Origin: Onstottus_B arcticum
GTDB taxonomy: Bacteria > Acidobacteriota > Blastocatellia > UBA7656
DNA: 64,000 bases
Direction of reading: 5' to 3'
NCBI GenBank assembly: GCA_038040485.1
Contig: JBBPIE010000025.1
Location: 1-64,000 of the forward strand
Part shown: positions 1 through 8,080 of the stretch, in pieces
Numbering within the stretch: the stretch's first letter is position 1
Layout: the number at the start of each line of letters is the position of its first letter
Notes under the pieces: model-generated
The model's database searches: none
The model's input: the letters and a program-made list of their open reading frames with translations, nothing else
What the model was told of the DNA's origin: nothing
Translations under genes and position numbers: made by a program

Positions 1-39
1 GCCTTCAGTCTCCGTAATGCCGAGTTTTGCAAGAGGCTC

Positions 40-105
40 TAAAGTCTATGCTACGGACACAGACTAAAGTCTATGCTACGGACACAGACTAAAGTCTATG
101 CTACG
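40..105. repeat. 25-bp tandem repeat, about 2.6 copies
   Basis: A 25-bp unit beginning TAAAGTCTATGCTACGG occupies 40-64 and 65-89, and a partial third copy runs 90-105. The copies are identical where they overlap. The partial copy supplies the TAG stop codon (complement of 101-103) of the minus-strand DapA-family gene, so the repeat abuts and slightly invades that gene's 3' end. Function unknown. Confidence 0.9.
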
Positions 106-1240
106 TCCCCGATATCCAGATCGGGTCAGTCGAAGCGCGGAGCCCCTCTTTGATGCCGGTGTACTTAAACGCAAACTCGCGGCGCTCATTCTCCGTCAAA
201 GCGCGCGTACCTTCCGCGACCAGATCCGATTCGATGATCCCATCCAGCTTAAGAGCTTGCTTCAAACAGGCGATGCTCTTCTTCACATCACCGAAGCGGC
301 ACGCTCCGCCGAACGCCTCAAACGCGGACTTGTAAATCGACATCAATCGCTCGTCGCCGGAGAAGCTTGCACGCCAGGCGCGTTGCCACTCGCGGGGCAT
401 CGCGTTTGCCGGCCCGCTGACCACGCCGATCGGCAACTCGTTGTGCAGCAGGTAGCGGTTCCAGTACTCGCGCAGGCGGCCCATCAGTCCGTCCTCGAGC
501 TTGAAGAGTTGGAACATCAGCATCGCGTTGCCGGCGTAGATTCCAAACTCACCCTTATCCTTGAAGTGTCCTGCGCCCTTGGTGTAGTTGCCAAGGACGC
601 GGCGAGGCGCCGACACCTTGAGCCCAAAGACGAACGGCAGACGGCTGAGCCGCTTCACGTCGCGAGTGCGAATATGCGGGACTCGCGGGTCGGCGGCGAT
701 GTCCGCGTTGTCGTAGAGAAAGACCGGCAACCAGCGGCCGCAATGATCAAAGAGATCGCTCACGTCTCGCTGGAAAAAACCAACTAGGTCACCGCAGTCC
801 TGGATCGAAAGCGGAGCAACGACCGCGGCATCCGCTTGGGCTTCGAGAGCACATTCGAGATTTGCAAGCGTCTCCGCTCGAGTCGGCGCAGTAATACCAG
901 CCCACGCCTCGATCGGCTGGCGATCGAGTCTTGAGACCGCGTTGTTGATTCGAGCGACTTCATCAGTTTCAATCCGGATCACTCGCTGGCGCTCGATGTT
1001 TGAGATCCGATTCCACTCCCCGGTCGTTCCAACGCCGAAGATGATGTCTGCCCCGAGGCCTTCTTGAGCGAGGAAACGAAACACGCGGCGCTGCTCAGAC
1101 TCGATCACCCGGCCGCGGTCGTCGAGAACGGTTACGCTTGGAATGCTGAGACCACGGCGAGGTTGGTAGCGACAGCGAGGGGAGCCGTCAATTGAAACCA
1201 CGGCGTTGTCGATCGAGGTGTGGACTCGGCTCGATTCCAT
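101..1240 (-). CDS. DapA/dihydrodipicolinate synthase-family aldolase-lyase
   Basis: Predicted cytosolic TIM-barrel Schiff-base aldolase of the DHDPS/N-acetylneuraminate lyase superfamily. Visible motifs are GVGTTGEW (family GTTGE phosphate/carboxylate loop), FLYDN (catalytic Tyr region) and FGLKVSAP, whose Lys would form the Schiff base. At 379 residues it is longer than the usual 290-310, with about 30 extra N-terminal residues and a longer C-terminus. The start ATG overlaps the stop of the upstream cupin gene by one base (TGATG), indicating a two-gene operon. The substrate cannot be assigned; true DapA, a sugar-acid aldolase and 5-dehydro-4-deoxyglucarate dehydratase are all possible. The 3' end coincides with a tandem repeat, so the C-terminus may have been altered. 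Confidence 0.8.
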   Translation of the reverse strand: MESSRVHTSIDNAVVSIDGSPRCRYQPRRGLSIPSVTVLDDRGRVIESEQRRVFRFLAQEGLGADIIFGVGTTGEWNRISNIERQRVIRIETDEVARINNAVSRLDRQPIEAWAGITAPTRAETLANLECALEAQADAAVVAPLSIQDCGDLVGFFQRDVSDLFDHCGRWLPVFLYDNADIAADPRVPHIRTRDVKRLSRLPFVFGLKVSAPRRVLGNYTKGAGHFKDKGEFGIYAGNAMLMFQLFKLEDGLMGRLREYWNRYLLHNELPIGVVSGPANAMPREWQRAWRASFSGDERLMSIYKSAFEAFGGACRFGDVKKSIACLKQALKLDGIIESDLVAEGTRALTENERREFAFKYTGIKEGLRASTDPIWISGT

Positions 1241-1617
1241 CAGATGCGCTCGAGGTCGGCGACGGTACGTTCGCTGCTGACGTTGCCGGTGTTGAGAGTA
1301 GTCTTGGGTTCGAGCAACAGGACGTGGGCTTCTTCGCTCGCGATCGGCAGGTGTTCGACGCCGCGGGGGATGATGACAAACTCGCCCTCTTCAAGTTTAA
1401 TGTCGCGATCGCGAAGCCTTATCAGCAGCGATCCTTTGACAACGAGAAACAACTCGTCTTCGGTTTCGTGGTGATGCCAGACGAACTCGCCTTTAAGCTT
1501 CACGAGCTTTACGTGTGAGTCGTTCAACTCACCGACGATCTTCGGACTCCAGTGGTCGGAGAAGCGGCTTAGCTTTTCGCGAAGGCTCACTTTCTCAATC
1601 GCAACGGTGCTGGTCAT
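1240..1617 (-). CDS. small cupin-domain protein
   Basis: 125-residue single-domain cupin. Motif 1 is visible as WHHHETEDELF followed by a Gly (HxH...E metal ligands). Motif 2 is GEFVIIPRGVEHLP (PxG..H). Such proteins bind a divalent metal in a small beta barrel and act as isomerases, dioxygenases or unknown enzymes; the sequence does not say which. It is the first gene of a minus-strand pair with the DapA-family gene, overlapping it by one base, so a joint role on the same small molecule is plausible. It is transcribed divergently from transketolase. Confidence 0.85.
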   Translation of the reverse strand: MTSTVAIEKVSLREKLSRFSDHWSPKIVGELNDSHVKLVKLKGEFVWHHHETEDELFLVVKGSLLIRLRDRDIKLEEGEFVIIPRGVEHLPIASEEAHVLLLEPKTTLNTGNVSSERTVADLERI

Positions 1618-1978
1618 TTCAACGCTCAGCCTAAGCGGGCGGCCAAAATAGTGTCAAGCAGCGCGCGAAAATGCAGGTCGCGTCCTAACTTCAATTCTCA
1701 GCGTTGTCTCAGCGGCTTGGCGACTCTGCGGTTAGCAGGTTTCGACGCCAACTAACCCCAGAGACACAGAGTCGCAGAGTTCACGCTGGGAAGCATTGGG
1801 AATCAGGCCACTACCGAAAGTTGAAGGCTAGTTGACGGTTGTGTATATTGACTTCTTGAAACGTACCAACGCATCGCGATTTGCCCGGCGCGGGCGATCT
1901 TTGGCCCGCAGTCAATTCCACCTTGCGAGCATCTTTGAACCGATTTCCACCGCTGCTTTTACTGAGGAGCCCCACACA
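1618..1978. other. divergent intergenic region, cupin / transketolase
   Basis: About 360 bp with no convincing gene. It contains a 9-bp inverted pair, GCGACTCTG (1720-1728) and CAGAGTCGC (1767-1775), within text rich in CAGAGACACAGAG-like sequence, and a good promoter for transketolase (1821-1849). A reading frame open from 1832 into transketolase lacks a ribosome site and is taken to be leader sequence. Confidence 0.6.
1821..1849 (+). promoter_or_regulatory. sigma70-type promoter for tkt
   Basis: TTGAAG (1821-1826), a 17-base spacer and TATATT (1844-1849) form a near-consensus promoter. The predicted leader to the tkt start is about 120 bases. Assigned by eye only. Confidence 0.55.
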
Positions 1979-3859
1979 ATGGAAAAATCTGCCAGGATCA
2001 ATGACGCACTGATTCGATCTCTCGAGTCGATGGGAAACCGGCTGCGCATCCTTTCGATAATCGGCACGTCGGAAGCAGGCTCCGGTCATCCGACGAGCTG
2101 CATGTCTGCCGCGGATCTGACCGCCGCTGTCTTCTTTCATGCGATGCGCTACGACGTTGCGAACCCTAAGAACCCGCTGAATGATCGTGTTGTTTTTTCA
2201 AAAGGCCATGCAGCTCCGTTGCTCTATGCCGCGTGGGCTGAGGCCGGCGCTTTCCCGGCTGAACGAATCAAGACTCTGCGTCAGTTCACAAGCGACCTCG
2301 AAGGCCATCCAACTCCGCGTCTGTCCTGGGTCGAAGTCGCGACCGGCTCGCTCGGACAGGGGCTTGCCTTCGGAGTCGGGATGGCTCTCAACTCAAAATA
2401 CCTCGACAAGGTCAACAACAACGTCTTCGTGTTGATGGGCGACGGCGAAGTCGCGGAAGGCTCGATCTGGGAGTCCGCTGAGATCGCTTCTCACTACAAG
2501 CTCGACAATCTGATCGGCATCGTGGATGTGAACGCGCTTGGGCAAAGCCAGCGCACTATGTACGGGCACGATACCGAAGTCTATCGCCGTCGCTTTGAGG
2601 CGTTCGGCTGGCACGCGCAGAGTATCAACGGCCACGACATGGGGCAGATCGTTGCGGCGCTTGATGACGTGATGCTTGTTCAAGACAAACCCTCGGTCAT
2701 CATCGCCGCGACAATGAAGGGCAAGGGCGTTTCGTTTACCGAAGACAAAGACGGCTGGCACGGCAAGCCGCTCAAGAAAGGCGAGGAGATGGACCGCGCG
2801 CTCGAAGAACTCGAGTCGAAGAGCCGCCTCGCACCGACGCTCTCGGTTGCGTCACCTGAAGGGCGGACGATGAGCGGTCAACTCGCCTCGGTTCCGAAAA
2901 GCGAGTTTGCAATCGGCGAGTATGCGTTAGGCCAGGAGGTTGCGACTCGGGAGGCTTACGGCGCGGCGCTGGCCCGAGCGGGCGACGCAGACCAGCGGAT
3001 CGTCGCGCTTGATGGCGACACCAAAAACTCGACGTTTGCCGAGAAGTTCATGAAAGCTCATCCGGATCGTTTCTTCGAGTGCTTCATCGCCGAGCAGAAC
3101 ATGGTCAGCGCGGCAGTCGGACTTGGAGCGATGGGCAAGATCCCGTTTGCTTCCACGTTCGCGTGTTTTCTGACTCGAGCATACGACCAGATTCGAATGG
3201 CAGCGATCTCTAAGGCGAACTTGAAGCTGTGCGGCTCGCACGCGGGTGTTTCGATCGGGGAGGACGGGCCTTCGCAGATGGCGCTGGAGGACCTGGCGAT
3301 GATTCGCGCGATCGAAGGCTCAATGGTGCTGTATCCATCGGACGCGGTGTCGACTGAACACGCCGTGCGCATCGCCGCTGAAAACCACGGCATCGTCTAC
3401 ATCCGAACGAGCCGGCCAAAGACGCCCGTCATTTACTCGAAGGATGAACTGTTTGAATTGGGCCGCGCCAAGGTGATTCGGGAGAGTGCGGCTGACAAAG
3501 TTGCGATCGTCACCAGCGGCGTGACCTTGTTCGAAGCACTCGCCGCTTACGACCAGTTGAAGAGTGACGGAATCAATGTGCGAGTCATCGATTTGTTCTC
3601 GATCAAACCGATCGACGCCGTGACTTTGACCGCGGCGGGGAAGGCTGCCGGCAACTTGATCATCACGGTCGAAGATCACTCTGCGGATGGAGGGATAGGC
3701 GACGCTGTTGCGGCCGCGGTTTCACCCGCGGGCATTCGCGTGCACCGCCTGGGCGTGCGCGAAATGCCGAGGTCGGGCAAGCCTGAAGAACTGCTTGCGG
3801 CTTATGGCATTGATTGCGCAGCGATCGTGGATTCGGTGAGGAAGACGATCCGTCAGTAA
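1979..3859 (+). CDS. tkt: transketolase
   Basis: Thiamine-diphosphate enzyme transferring two-carbon ketol units in the non-oxidative pentose phosphate pathway. ATG 1979 is chosen because GAGGAG (1964-1969) lies 9 bases upstream and the family N-terminus follows; 626 residues. The N-terminal ThDP-binding half carries the GDGEVAEGSIWE...DVN motif. The middle pyrimidine-binding domain has FIAEQNMVSAAVGLGAMG with the catalytic Glu. The C-terminal domain ends near the stop. Length and motifs match the shorter, animal-like transketolase group (about 620 residues) rather than the 660-residue TktA type. It sits alone after its own promoter, just upstream of the glycolytic genes. Confidence 0.95.
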   Translation: MEKSARINDALIRSLESMGNRLRILSIIGTSEAGSGHPTSCMSAADLTAAVFFHAMRYDVANPKNPLNDRVVFSKGHAAPLLYAAWAEAGAFPAERIKTLRQFTSDLEGHPTPRLSWVEVATGSLGQGLAFGVGMALNSKYLDKVNNNVFVLMGDGEVAEGSIWESAEIASHYKLDNLIGIVDVNALGQSQRTMYGHDTEVYRRRFEAFGWHAQSINGHDMGQIVAALDDVMLVQDKPSVIIAATMKGKGVSFTEDKDGWHGKPLKKGEEMDRALEELESKSRLAPTLSVASPEGRTMSGQLASVPKSEFAIGEYALGQEVATREAYGAALARAGDADQRIVALDGDTKNSTFAEKFMKAHPDRFFECFIAEQNMVSAAVGLGAMGKIPFASTFACFLTRAYDQIRMAAISKANLKLCGSHAGVSIGEDGPSQMALEDLAMIRAIEGSMVLYPSDAVSTEHAVRIAAENHGIVYIRTSRPKTPVIYSKDELFELGRAKVIRESAADKVAIVTSGVTLFEALAAYDQLKSDGINVRVIDLFSIKPIDAVTLTAAGKAAGNLIITVEDHSADGGIGDAVAAAVSPAGIRVHRLGVREMPRSGKPEELLAAYGIDCAAIVDSVRKTIRQ

Positions 3860-3870
3860 CGCGGATCGTC
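3844..3870 (+). terminator. hairpin straddling the tkt stop codon
   Basis: Perfect 9-bp stem GACGATCCG (3844-3852) with CGGATCGTC (3862-3870) and a 9-base loop that contains the TAA stop. No T-run follows, so it may act as an mRNA 3' end stabiliser or a weak terminator. Confidence 0.4.
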
Positions 3871-3914
3871 GGCTGGTAAATTAGGTTAAATCCACCCAAC
3901 AATGTGTCAGTTTC

Positions 3915-3943
3915 TTGACAGGCGATGACCCATTCGATAACCT
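3915..3943 (+). promoter_or_regulatory. sigma70-type promoter upstream of the 4064 gene and mazF
   Basis: Exact TTGACA (3915-3920), a 17-base spacer and TAACCT (3938-3943). It lies 120 bases before the first gene of the small-protein/MazF pair, giving that pair its own promoter. Confidence 0.5.
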
Positions 3944-4063
3944 CGTCTGTTAACTTTCAACGGGAAACCTCGACATGTATAGAGGCTTTGAGGGAACGCG
4001 GAGCGCCGGGGTAAGATAGGTGGGTTACGGCGAAGGACTTCAGATCGAGTGGAGGACATTGAT

Positions 4064-4576
4064 ATGGACGACATCATGAAGGTTTACGAAGCGATAGGGC
4101 TGTTCCAGTGGATAGCCAAGAATCGTCTTGCGCGCTTTGGTGTGAAACCTGCGACGTTGCGAGACAATGGGCCGACGGAGCCGCTGCGGTTGGATGGCGA
4201 CCCGCCTTACGAGTACCCGCCAACCGATGTGGAGACGCTCTATGAACTCGGTTTTCTCCAGGGTGACAGAGGTTATTTTAAGCTTACTGACAAGGCTGGG
4301 CGTCTCGTGGAGGCCCTTAAGGCGAGGGAGGACGAGATGCCCGGACCCCTACTCGATTGGGTCATCGTGGCGGACTGCGGCTTGTTCATAGACCAGGGTT
4401 CACGTCCTCCCAATCTTAGTGTGCTGATGGGCGAGGAGTGGGAGCCCGGTGACAGGATAGTCATCACGTGCCACGACCCGGAGTATCTGCTAGTTAGTCA
4501 CCTGCCACTGGCACTGGCGGGTTGTGATCCATTGTTTGAAACTGACATGCGCGAAGTGGCAGCGGATTTCAAGTAA
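4064..4576 (+). CDS. hypothetical protein upstream of MazF-type toxin
   Basis: 170 residues from ATG 4064, chosen because GGAGG (4051-4055) is 8 bases upstream; an in-frame GTG at 4049 would make 175 but lacks a ribosome site. No family recognised. The middle (TDVETLYELGFL...YFKLTDKAGRLVEAL) looks like a winged-helix segment. The C-terminal half is acidic and hydrophobic, with no signal peptide or membrane helix. The mazF-like gene begins 19 bases downstream, so the two are probably co-transcribed. It occupies the antitoxin position but is about twice the usual MazE/PemI length, so an antitoxin role is only a possibility. Confidence 0.7.
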   Translation: MDDIMKVYEAIGLFQWIAKNRLARFGVKPATLRDNGPTEPLRLDGDPPYEYPPTDVETLYELGFLQGDRGYFKLTDKAGRLVEALKAREDEMPGPLLDWVIVADCGLFIDQGSRPPNLSVLMGEEWEPGDRIVITCHDPEYLLVSHLPLALAGCDPLFETDMREVAADFK

Positions 4577-4595
4577 GGCGTGCAGGAGAGAGTGA

Positions 4596-4970
4596 GTGAG
4601 TGTAGAGCGATGGAGCATCTGGCGTGCGAATCTGGATCCTGTCGTCGGCTCGGAGCAGGGACGAACCCGGCCGGTGCTCGTCATTAGCGAGACTGCGGCA
4701 AATGACATCCTGCCAGTAGTGAATGTCCTTCCGATAACCTCGCGCAAATCCGGTCGCCGTGTATACCCTAACGAAGCATTGCTCGCTCTCGGGACTGCCG
4801 GCTTAACAGAGGAATCACTGGTCTTAACCTATCAGATTAGGACTTTGGACAAGCGACGGCTGTCGCGTTCGTACGGCAAACTGGATGATACCGGTCAGCA
4901 GGAACGGATTCTCGCTGCGTTATGTTTTCAACTAGGAGTTAAGCGCATCGACAGCCCAACGGACGCGTAG
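4596..4970 (+). CDS. mazF: MazF/PemK-type endoribonuclease toxin
   Basis: 124-residue PemK/MazF-fold protein. Family landmarks are the N-terminal strand and basic loop GSEQGRTRPVLVIS, the PITSR segment after the second strand, and the YQIRTLDKRRL region, all typical of mRNA interferases that cut single-stranded RNA. GTG start at 4596 with AGGAG (4584-4588) 7 bases upstream. No canonical MazE-like ORF overlaps its 5' end as in classical modules. The only candidate partner is the 170-residue protein immediately upstream. Activity and cleavage specificity cannot be read from the sequence. Confidence 0.85.
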   Translation: MSVERWSIWRANLDPVVGSEQGRTRPVLVISETAANDILPVVNVLPITSRKSGRRVYPNEALLALGTAGLTEESLVLTYQIRTLDKRRLSRSYGKLDDTGQQERILAALCFQLGVKRIDSPTDA

Positions 4971-5073
4971 GGCTCGATTGGTTCTTGGAGCAGGGCTGCC
5001 TTCTTAATGGCGACCGAAGGGGTGAACCGATGCTTAACGAAGCAGCCCAGACTTTTTACTTGGAGGTGAACAC

Positions 5074-6081
5074 ATGGCAATCAAAGTTGGTATTAACGGA
5101 TTCGGCCGTATCGGCCGGAATATCTTCAGGGCGGCGCTTGGATCAGGTGACATCGATTTCGTAGCAGTCAACGACATAACCGACACCAAGACGCTGGCCC
5201 ATCTGCTGAAGTACGACTCGGTGCTTGGAAATCTGGATGCCAATATCAAAGCTACGGACACGAGCATCACGGTCGACGGCGACGAGTTTCGAGTCTTCTC
5301 GGAGCGCGACCCGGCCAAGATTGACTGGGCTTCGGTGGGCGCTGAGATTGTCGTAGAGTCAACCGGACTGTTCACCGACCGCGCCAACGCGTCGAAGCAT
5401 CTGCACGACTCAGTCAAGAAGGTGATCATAACCGCCCCGGCCAAGGACGAAGACATCACGATCGTGCTGGGTGTGAACGAGAAGGCTTACAACCCGAAAG
5501 AACATCACATCGTGTCAAACGCCTCGTGCACGACGAACTGTCTTGGGCCGATAGCCAAGGTTCTGCACGACAGCTTCACGATCCGAAAAGGATTGATGAA
5601 CACGATTCACTCGTACACAAACGACCAGCAACTGCTCGATCTTCCGCACAAAGACTTGCGCCGCGCGCGAGCCGCCGCGCTGTCCATCATCCCGACGACG
5701 ACCGGAGCGGCGAAAGCCATCGGGCTTGTGCTGCCCGAGTTGAAGGGAAAACTCGACGGGATGTCGCTTCGGGTTCCAACTCCAAACGTCTCGATAGTCG
5801 ATCTGGTAGCCGAGGTCGGCAAGAACACAACAAAAGAAGAAGTCAACGCCGCGATGAAGAAAGCAGCCGACGGCCCGATGCGCGGAATACTTCAGTATTC
5901 AGAGGAGCCGCTGGTGTCGGTCGATTTTAGAAAGAACGCTCACTCCTCGATTCTGGATGCGCCTTATACGAGCGTGATCGAAGGCAATATGGTCAAACTG
6001 CTTTCGTGGTACGACAACGAGTGGGGATACTCGTCTCGCGTGGTTGATTTGATCAAGTACATCGTCGAGCAGGGAATGTGA
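5074..6081 (+). CDS. gap: glyceraldehyde-3-phosphate dehydrogenase, type I
   Basis: NAD(P)-dependent oxidation and phosphorylation of glyceraldehyde-3-phosphate in glycolysis. 335 residues, normal length. Rossmann motif GINGFGRIGRN at the N-terminus; active-site SNASCTTN with the nucleophilic Cys at about residue 152; C-terminal WYDNEWGYSSR. ATG 5074 is preceded by TTGGAGG. First gene of the gap-pgk-lipoprotein-tpiA-secG run; a long inverted repeat follows before pgk and may set the ratio of gap to downstream message. Confidence 0.97.
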   Translation: MAIKVGINGFGRIGRNIFRAALGSGDIDFVAVNDITDTKTLAHLLKYDSVLGNLDANIKATDTSITVDGDEFRVFSERDPAKIDWASVGAEIVVESTGLFTDRANASKHLHDSVKKVIITAPAKDEDITIVLGVNEKAYNPKEHHIVSNASCTTNCLGPIAKVLHDSFTIRKGLMNTIHSYTNDQQLLDLPHKDLRRARAAALSIIPTTTGAAKAIGLVLPELKGKLDGMSLRVPTPNVSIVDLVAEVGKNTTKEEVNAAMKKAADGPMRGILQYSEEPLVSVDFRKNAHSSILDAPYTSVIEGNMVKLLSWYDNEWGYSSRVVDLIKYIVEQGM

Positions 6082-6093
6082 GGACCGAGGATT

Positions 6094-6222
6094 GAGGATC
6101 GAGGATGGAGGATTGAGGATCGAGGATTGAGCACTAATGCCAATGGACCCATGACTGAGCGAGACTGGGTATCGCCGCTCAATCCTCAACCCACGATCCT
6201 CAATCCTCCATCCTCGATCCTC
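6094..6222. repeat. long inverted repeat between gap and pgk
   Basis: A 29-bp arm at 6094-6122 is perfectly complementary to 6194-6222. A second 11-bp pair, GAGGATTGAGC (6122-6132) with 6177-6187, lies inside it. Each arm is built of short GAGGATYGAG-like units. The RNA could fold into a hairpin of about 40 bp filling almost the whole gap-pgk spacer. No T-run follows. Confidence 0.9.
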
Positions 6223-6230
6223 CGATTCGT

Positions 6231-7433
6231 ATGGCAAGACTTTCAATCACCGACCTGGAGCTGAAGGGCAAGCGAGTCTTCGTGCGAGTGGACTTCAATG
6301 TCCCGCTCGAAGCGGATGGAAGCGTCGGCGACGACACGCGAATACGAGCAGCCCTGCCCACGATTCGATATGCGTTCGAGCATGGCGCGAGGCTTGTGCT
6401 GGCTTCACACCTCGGCCGGCCGAAAGGCAAACCCGATTCGAAGTACTCGCTCAAGCCAGCGGCGCAGCGGTTGTCTGAGTTGCTTGGACAGGAGGTTCCT
6501 CTGTCGCCGGACTCGATCGGGGCGGAAGCGCGCGAAATGGCTGACCGGCTCGAACCTGGTCAGGCGCTGATGCTCGAGAACCTGCGGTTTCACGCGGGCG
6601 AAGAGAAGAACGATCCTGAGTATGCACGTGGTCTTGCGGAGCTTGCAGACTTGTATGTGAACGATGCCTTCGGAACCGCTCATCGGGCTCATGCTTCGAC
6701 GGAGGGAATCACCCACTTTGTCGCGAAGTCCGCGGCCGGGTTACTGATGGAAAAAGAGCTGCGCTATCTCGGGACGGCTCTCGAGAAGCCCGAGCATCCT
6801 TTTGTTGTGATCCTCGGCGGCGCCAAAGTGTCCGACAAGATCGCGGTGATCGAGAACCTCTTGAAGTCAGCGGACGCCATACTGATCGGCGGAGCGATGG
6901 CCTATACGTTCCTCAAATCTCAAGGAGTAGAAACCGGACGCTCGCTTGTTGAAGTTGACCGGCTCGAGCTCGCGCGCGATCTGCTGGTTCGCGCCAAAGA
7001 ACGTAACGTCAGGTTTCTTCTCCCGGCCGACAATGCCGTCGTGAATAAGAAAGCCTGGGACTCAGACCCCAAGACCGCCGAACCTCGAATCTGCTCGGTG
7101 AATGAGATCAAGCCTGATGAAGCAGGGCTGGACATTGGCCCAGCCGCGATTAAGGAGTTCTCACATACAATCGGGTCGGCAAAGACAATAGTCTGGAATG
7201 GCCCGATGGGGATGTTTGAACATCCGCCGTTCGACCGGGGCACCCGCGAGATCGCGTTTGCAGTCGCCGCCGCCGCCGCTACGACAATCGTCGGAGGCGG
7301 CGACTCGGTTGCTGCGGTCACCGAAGCCGGTGTGGCTGACAAGATCACACACGTCTCGACTGGCGGCGGGGCGTCTCTCGAGTTTCTGGCAGGCGAGACG
7401 TTGCCCGGCGTTGAAGCGCTAAGTGAGAAGTAG
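6231..7433 (+). CDS. pgk: phosphoglycerate kinase
   Basis: Transfers phosphate from 1,3-bisphosphoglycerate to ADP in glycolysis. 400 residues, usual size. N-terminal substrate-binding motif RVFVRVDFNVP, then HLGRPKGK, and the C-terminal nucleotide-binding half with GGAKVSDKI and the glycine-rich GGGDSVAAV...STGGGASLEFL. The start ATG 6231 is only 8 bases after the repeat arm, and no purine-rich ribosome site is visible because the arm reads CCTCC here, so initiation may depend on folding or coupling. Third-kilobase neighbour of gap; same strand as tpiA. Confidence 0.96.
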   Translation: MARLSITDLELKGKRVFVRVDFNVPLEADGSVGDDTRIRAALPTIRYAFEHGARLVLASHLGRPKGKPDSKYSLKPAAQRLSELLGQEVPLSPDSIGAEAREMADRLEPGQALMLENLRFHAGEEKNDPEYARGLAELADLYVNDAFGTAHRAHASTEGITHFVAKSAAGLLMEKELRYLGTALEKPEHPFVVILGGAKVSDKIAVIENLLKSADAILIGGAMAYTFLKSQGVETGRSLVEVDRLELARDLLVRAKERNVRFLLPADNAVVNKKAWDSDPKTAEPRICSVNEIKPDEAGLDIGPAAIKEFSHTIGSAKTIVWNGPMGMFEHPPFDRGTREIAFAVAAAAATTIVGGGDSVAAVTEAGVADKITHVSTGGGASLEFLAGETLPGVEALSEK

Positions 7434-7461
7434 AAGACTAATGTGGTTGGAGGAAGCAAAG

Positions 7462-8052
7462 GTGAAGGTTGTTTTCTTTCTGTTGGCGTGTGCTGTAATC
7501 GCGGCGCCGGCTGGGTGCAGGCGCAAACCGGCTTATAGCAACATTAACGTGAACGCGTCGCGCCCAGATGCCCAGGCGCAAACTACGGCCGAGCAGCCCA
7601 AAGATGATGGGTCGGGTACTGTAAACCCTGGAGGAGCACCACAGCCGGAAGGAGCCGCGGCAGCGCAACCTCAACCAGGACCAACCCGGCCCCCCGCGAT
7701 CAAGTTGCCGGCGTTCTTTGATGCGCAGACCGGCGAGGTGAAGGACCTGCCCAGCTACCCGAAGTCTCAGCGGCTGAGTATCCAGTATGGGCCCGCCGGT
7801 CCTGACACTGAGATGGCGTCGCTGGTACTTGGAGCGTCCGGAACGATGGACAGCATAGTGACCTTTTACGACAAAGCAGTCAAAGCTGGCCGCTGGATAG
7901 TTAAGGTGAGGAACAGCGATTCCGAATACTCGGAGTGGCAATTGAAGAAGGGCGACAAAGACGAAGGCCGCGTGATCGTCAAGCGAGATCCGGCCCAAGG
8001 CGCTTTGACCATCCAGATCGTGCGAACCTCTAAGTCTTCGGAGAAGAAGTAG
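7462..8052 (+). CDS. predicted lipoprotein between pgk and tpiA
   Basis: 196 residues from GTG 7462, chosen because GGAGG (7449-7453) lies 8 bases upstream and a hydrophobic leader begins at once. The leader ends in the lipobox-like AAPAGC, so Cys would be lipidated and the protein exported. A Pro/Ala/Gln-rich linker follows. The C-terminal globular part contains YPKSQRLSIQYG and SIVTFYDKAVKAGRW, similar to small secreted domains of unknown role that measure residue-by-residue change in envelope proteins. No enzyme motif recognised. Its location inside the glycolytic run appears positional rather than functional. Confidence 0.75.
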   Translation: MKVVFFLLACAVIAAPAGCRRKPAYSNINVNASRPDAQAQTTAEQPKDDGSGTVNPGGAPQPEGAAAAQPQPGPTRPPAIKLPAFFDAQTGEVKDLPSYPKSQRLSIQYGPAGPDTEMASLVLGASGTMDSIVTFYDKAVKAGRWIVKVRNSDSEYSEWQLKKGDKDEGRVIVKRDPAQGALTIQIVRTSKSSEKK

Positions 8053-8080
8053 GCGAGCGAAAGGACGAGGCTAAGCAAAT

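Noticed and set aside
98..787. 229-codon plus-strand frame over the DapA gene
   Set aside because: Antisense shadow of a clear DapA-family protein; no recognisable motif or ribosome site.
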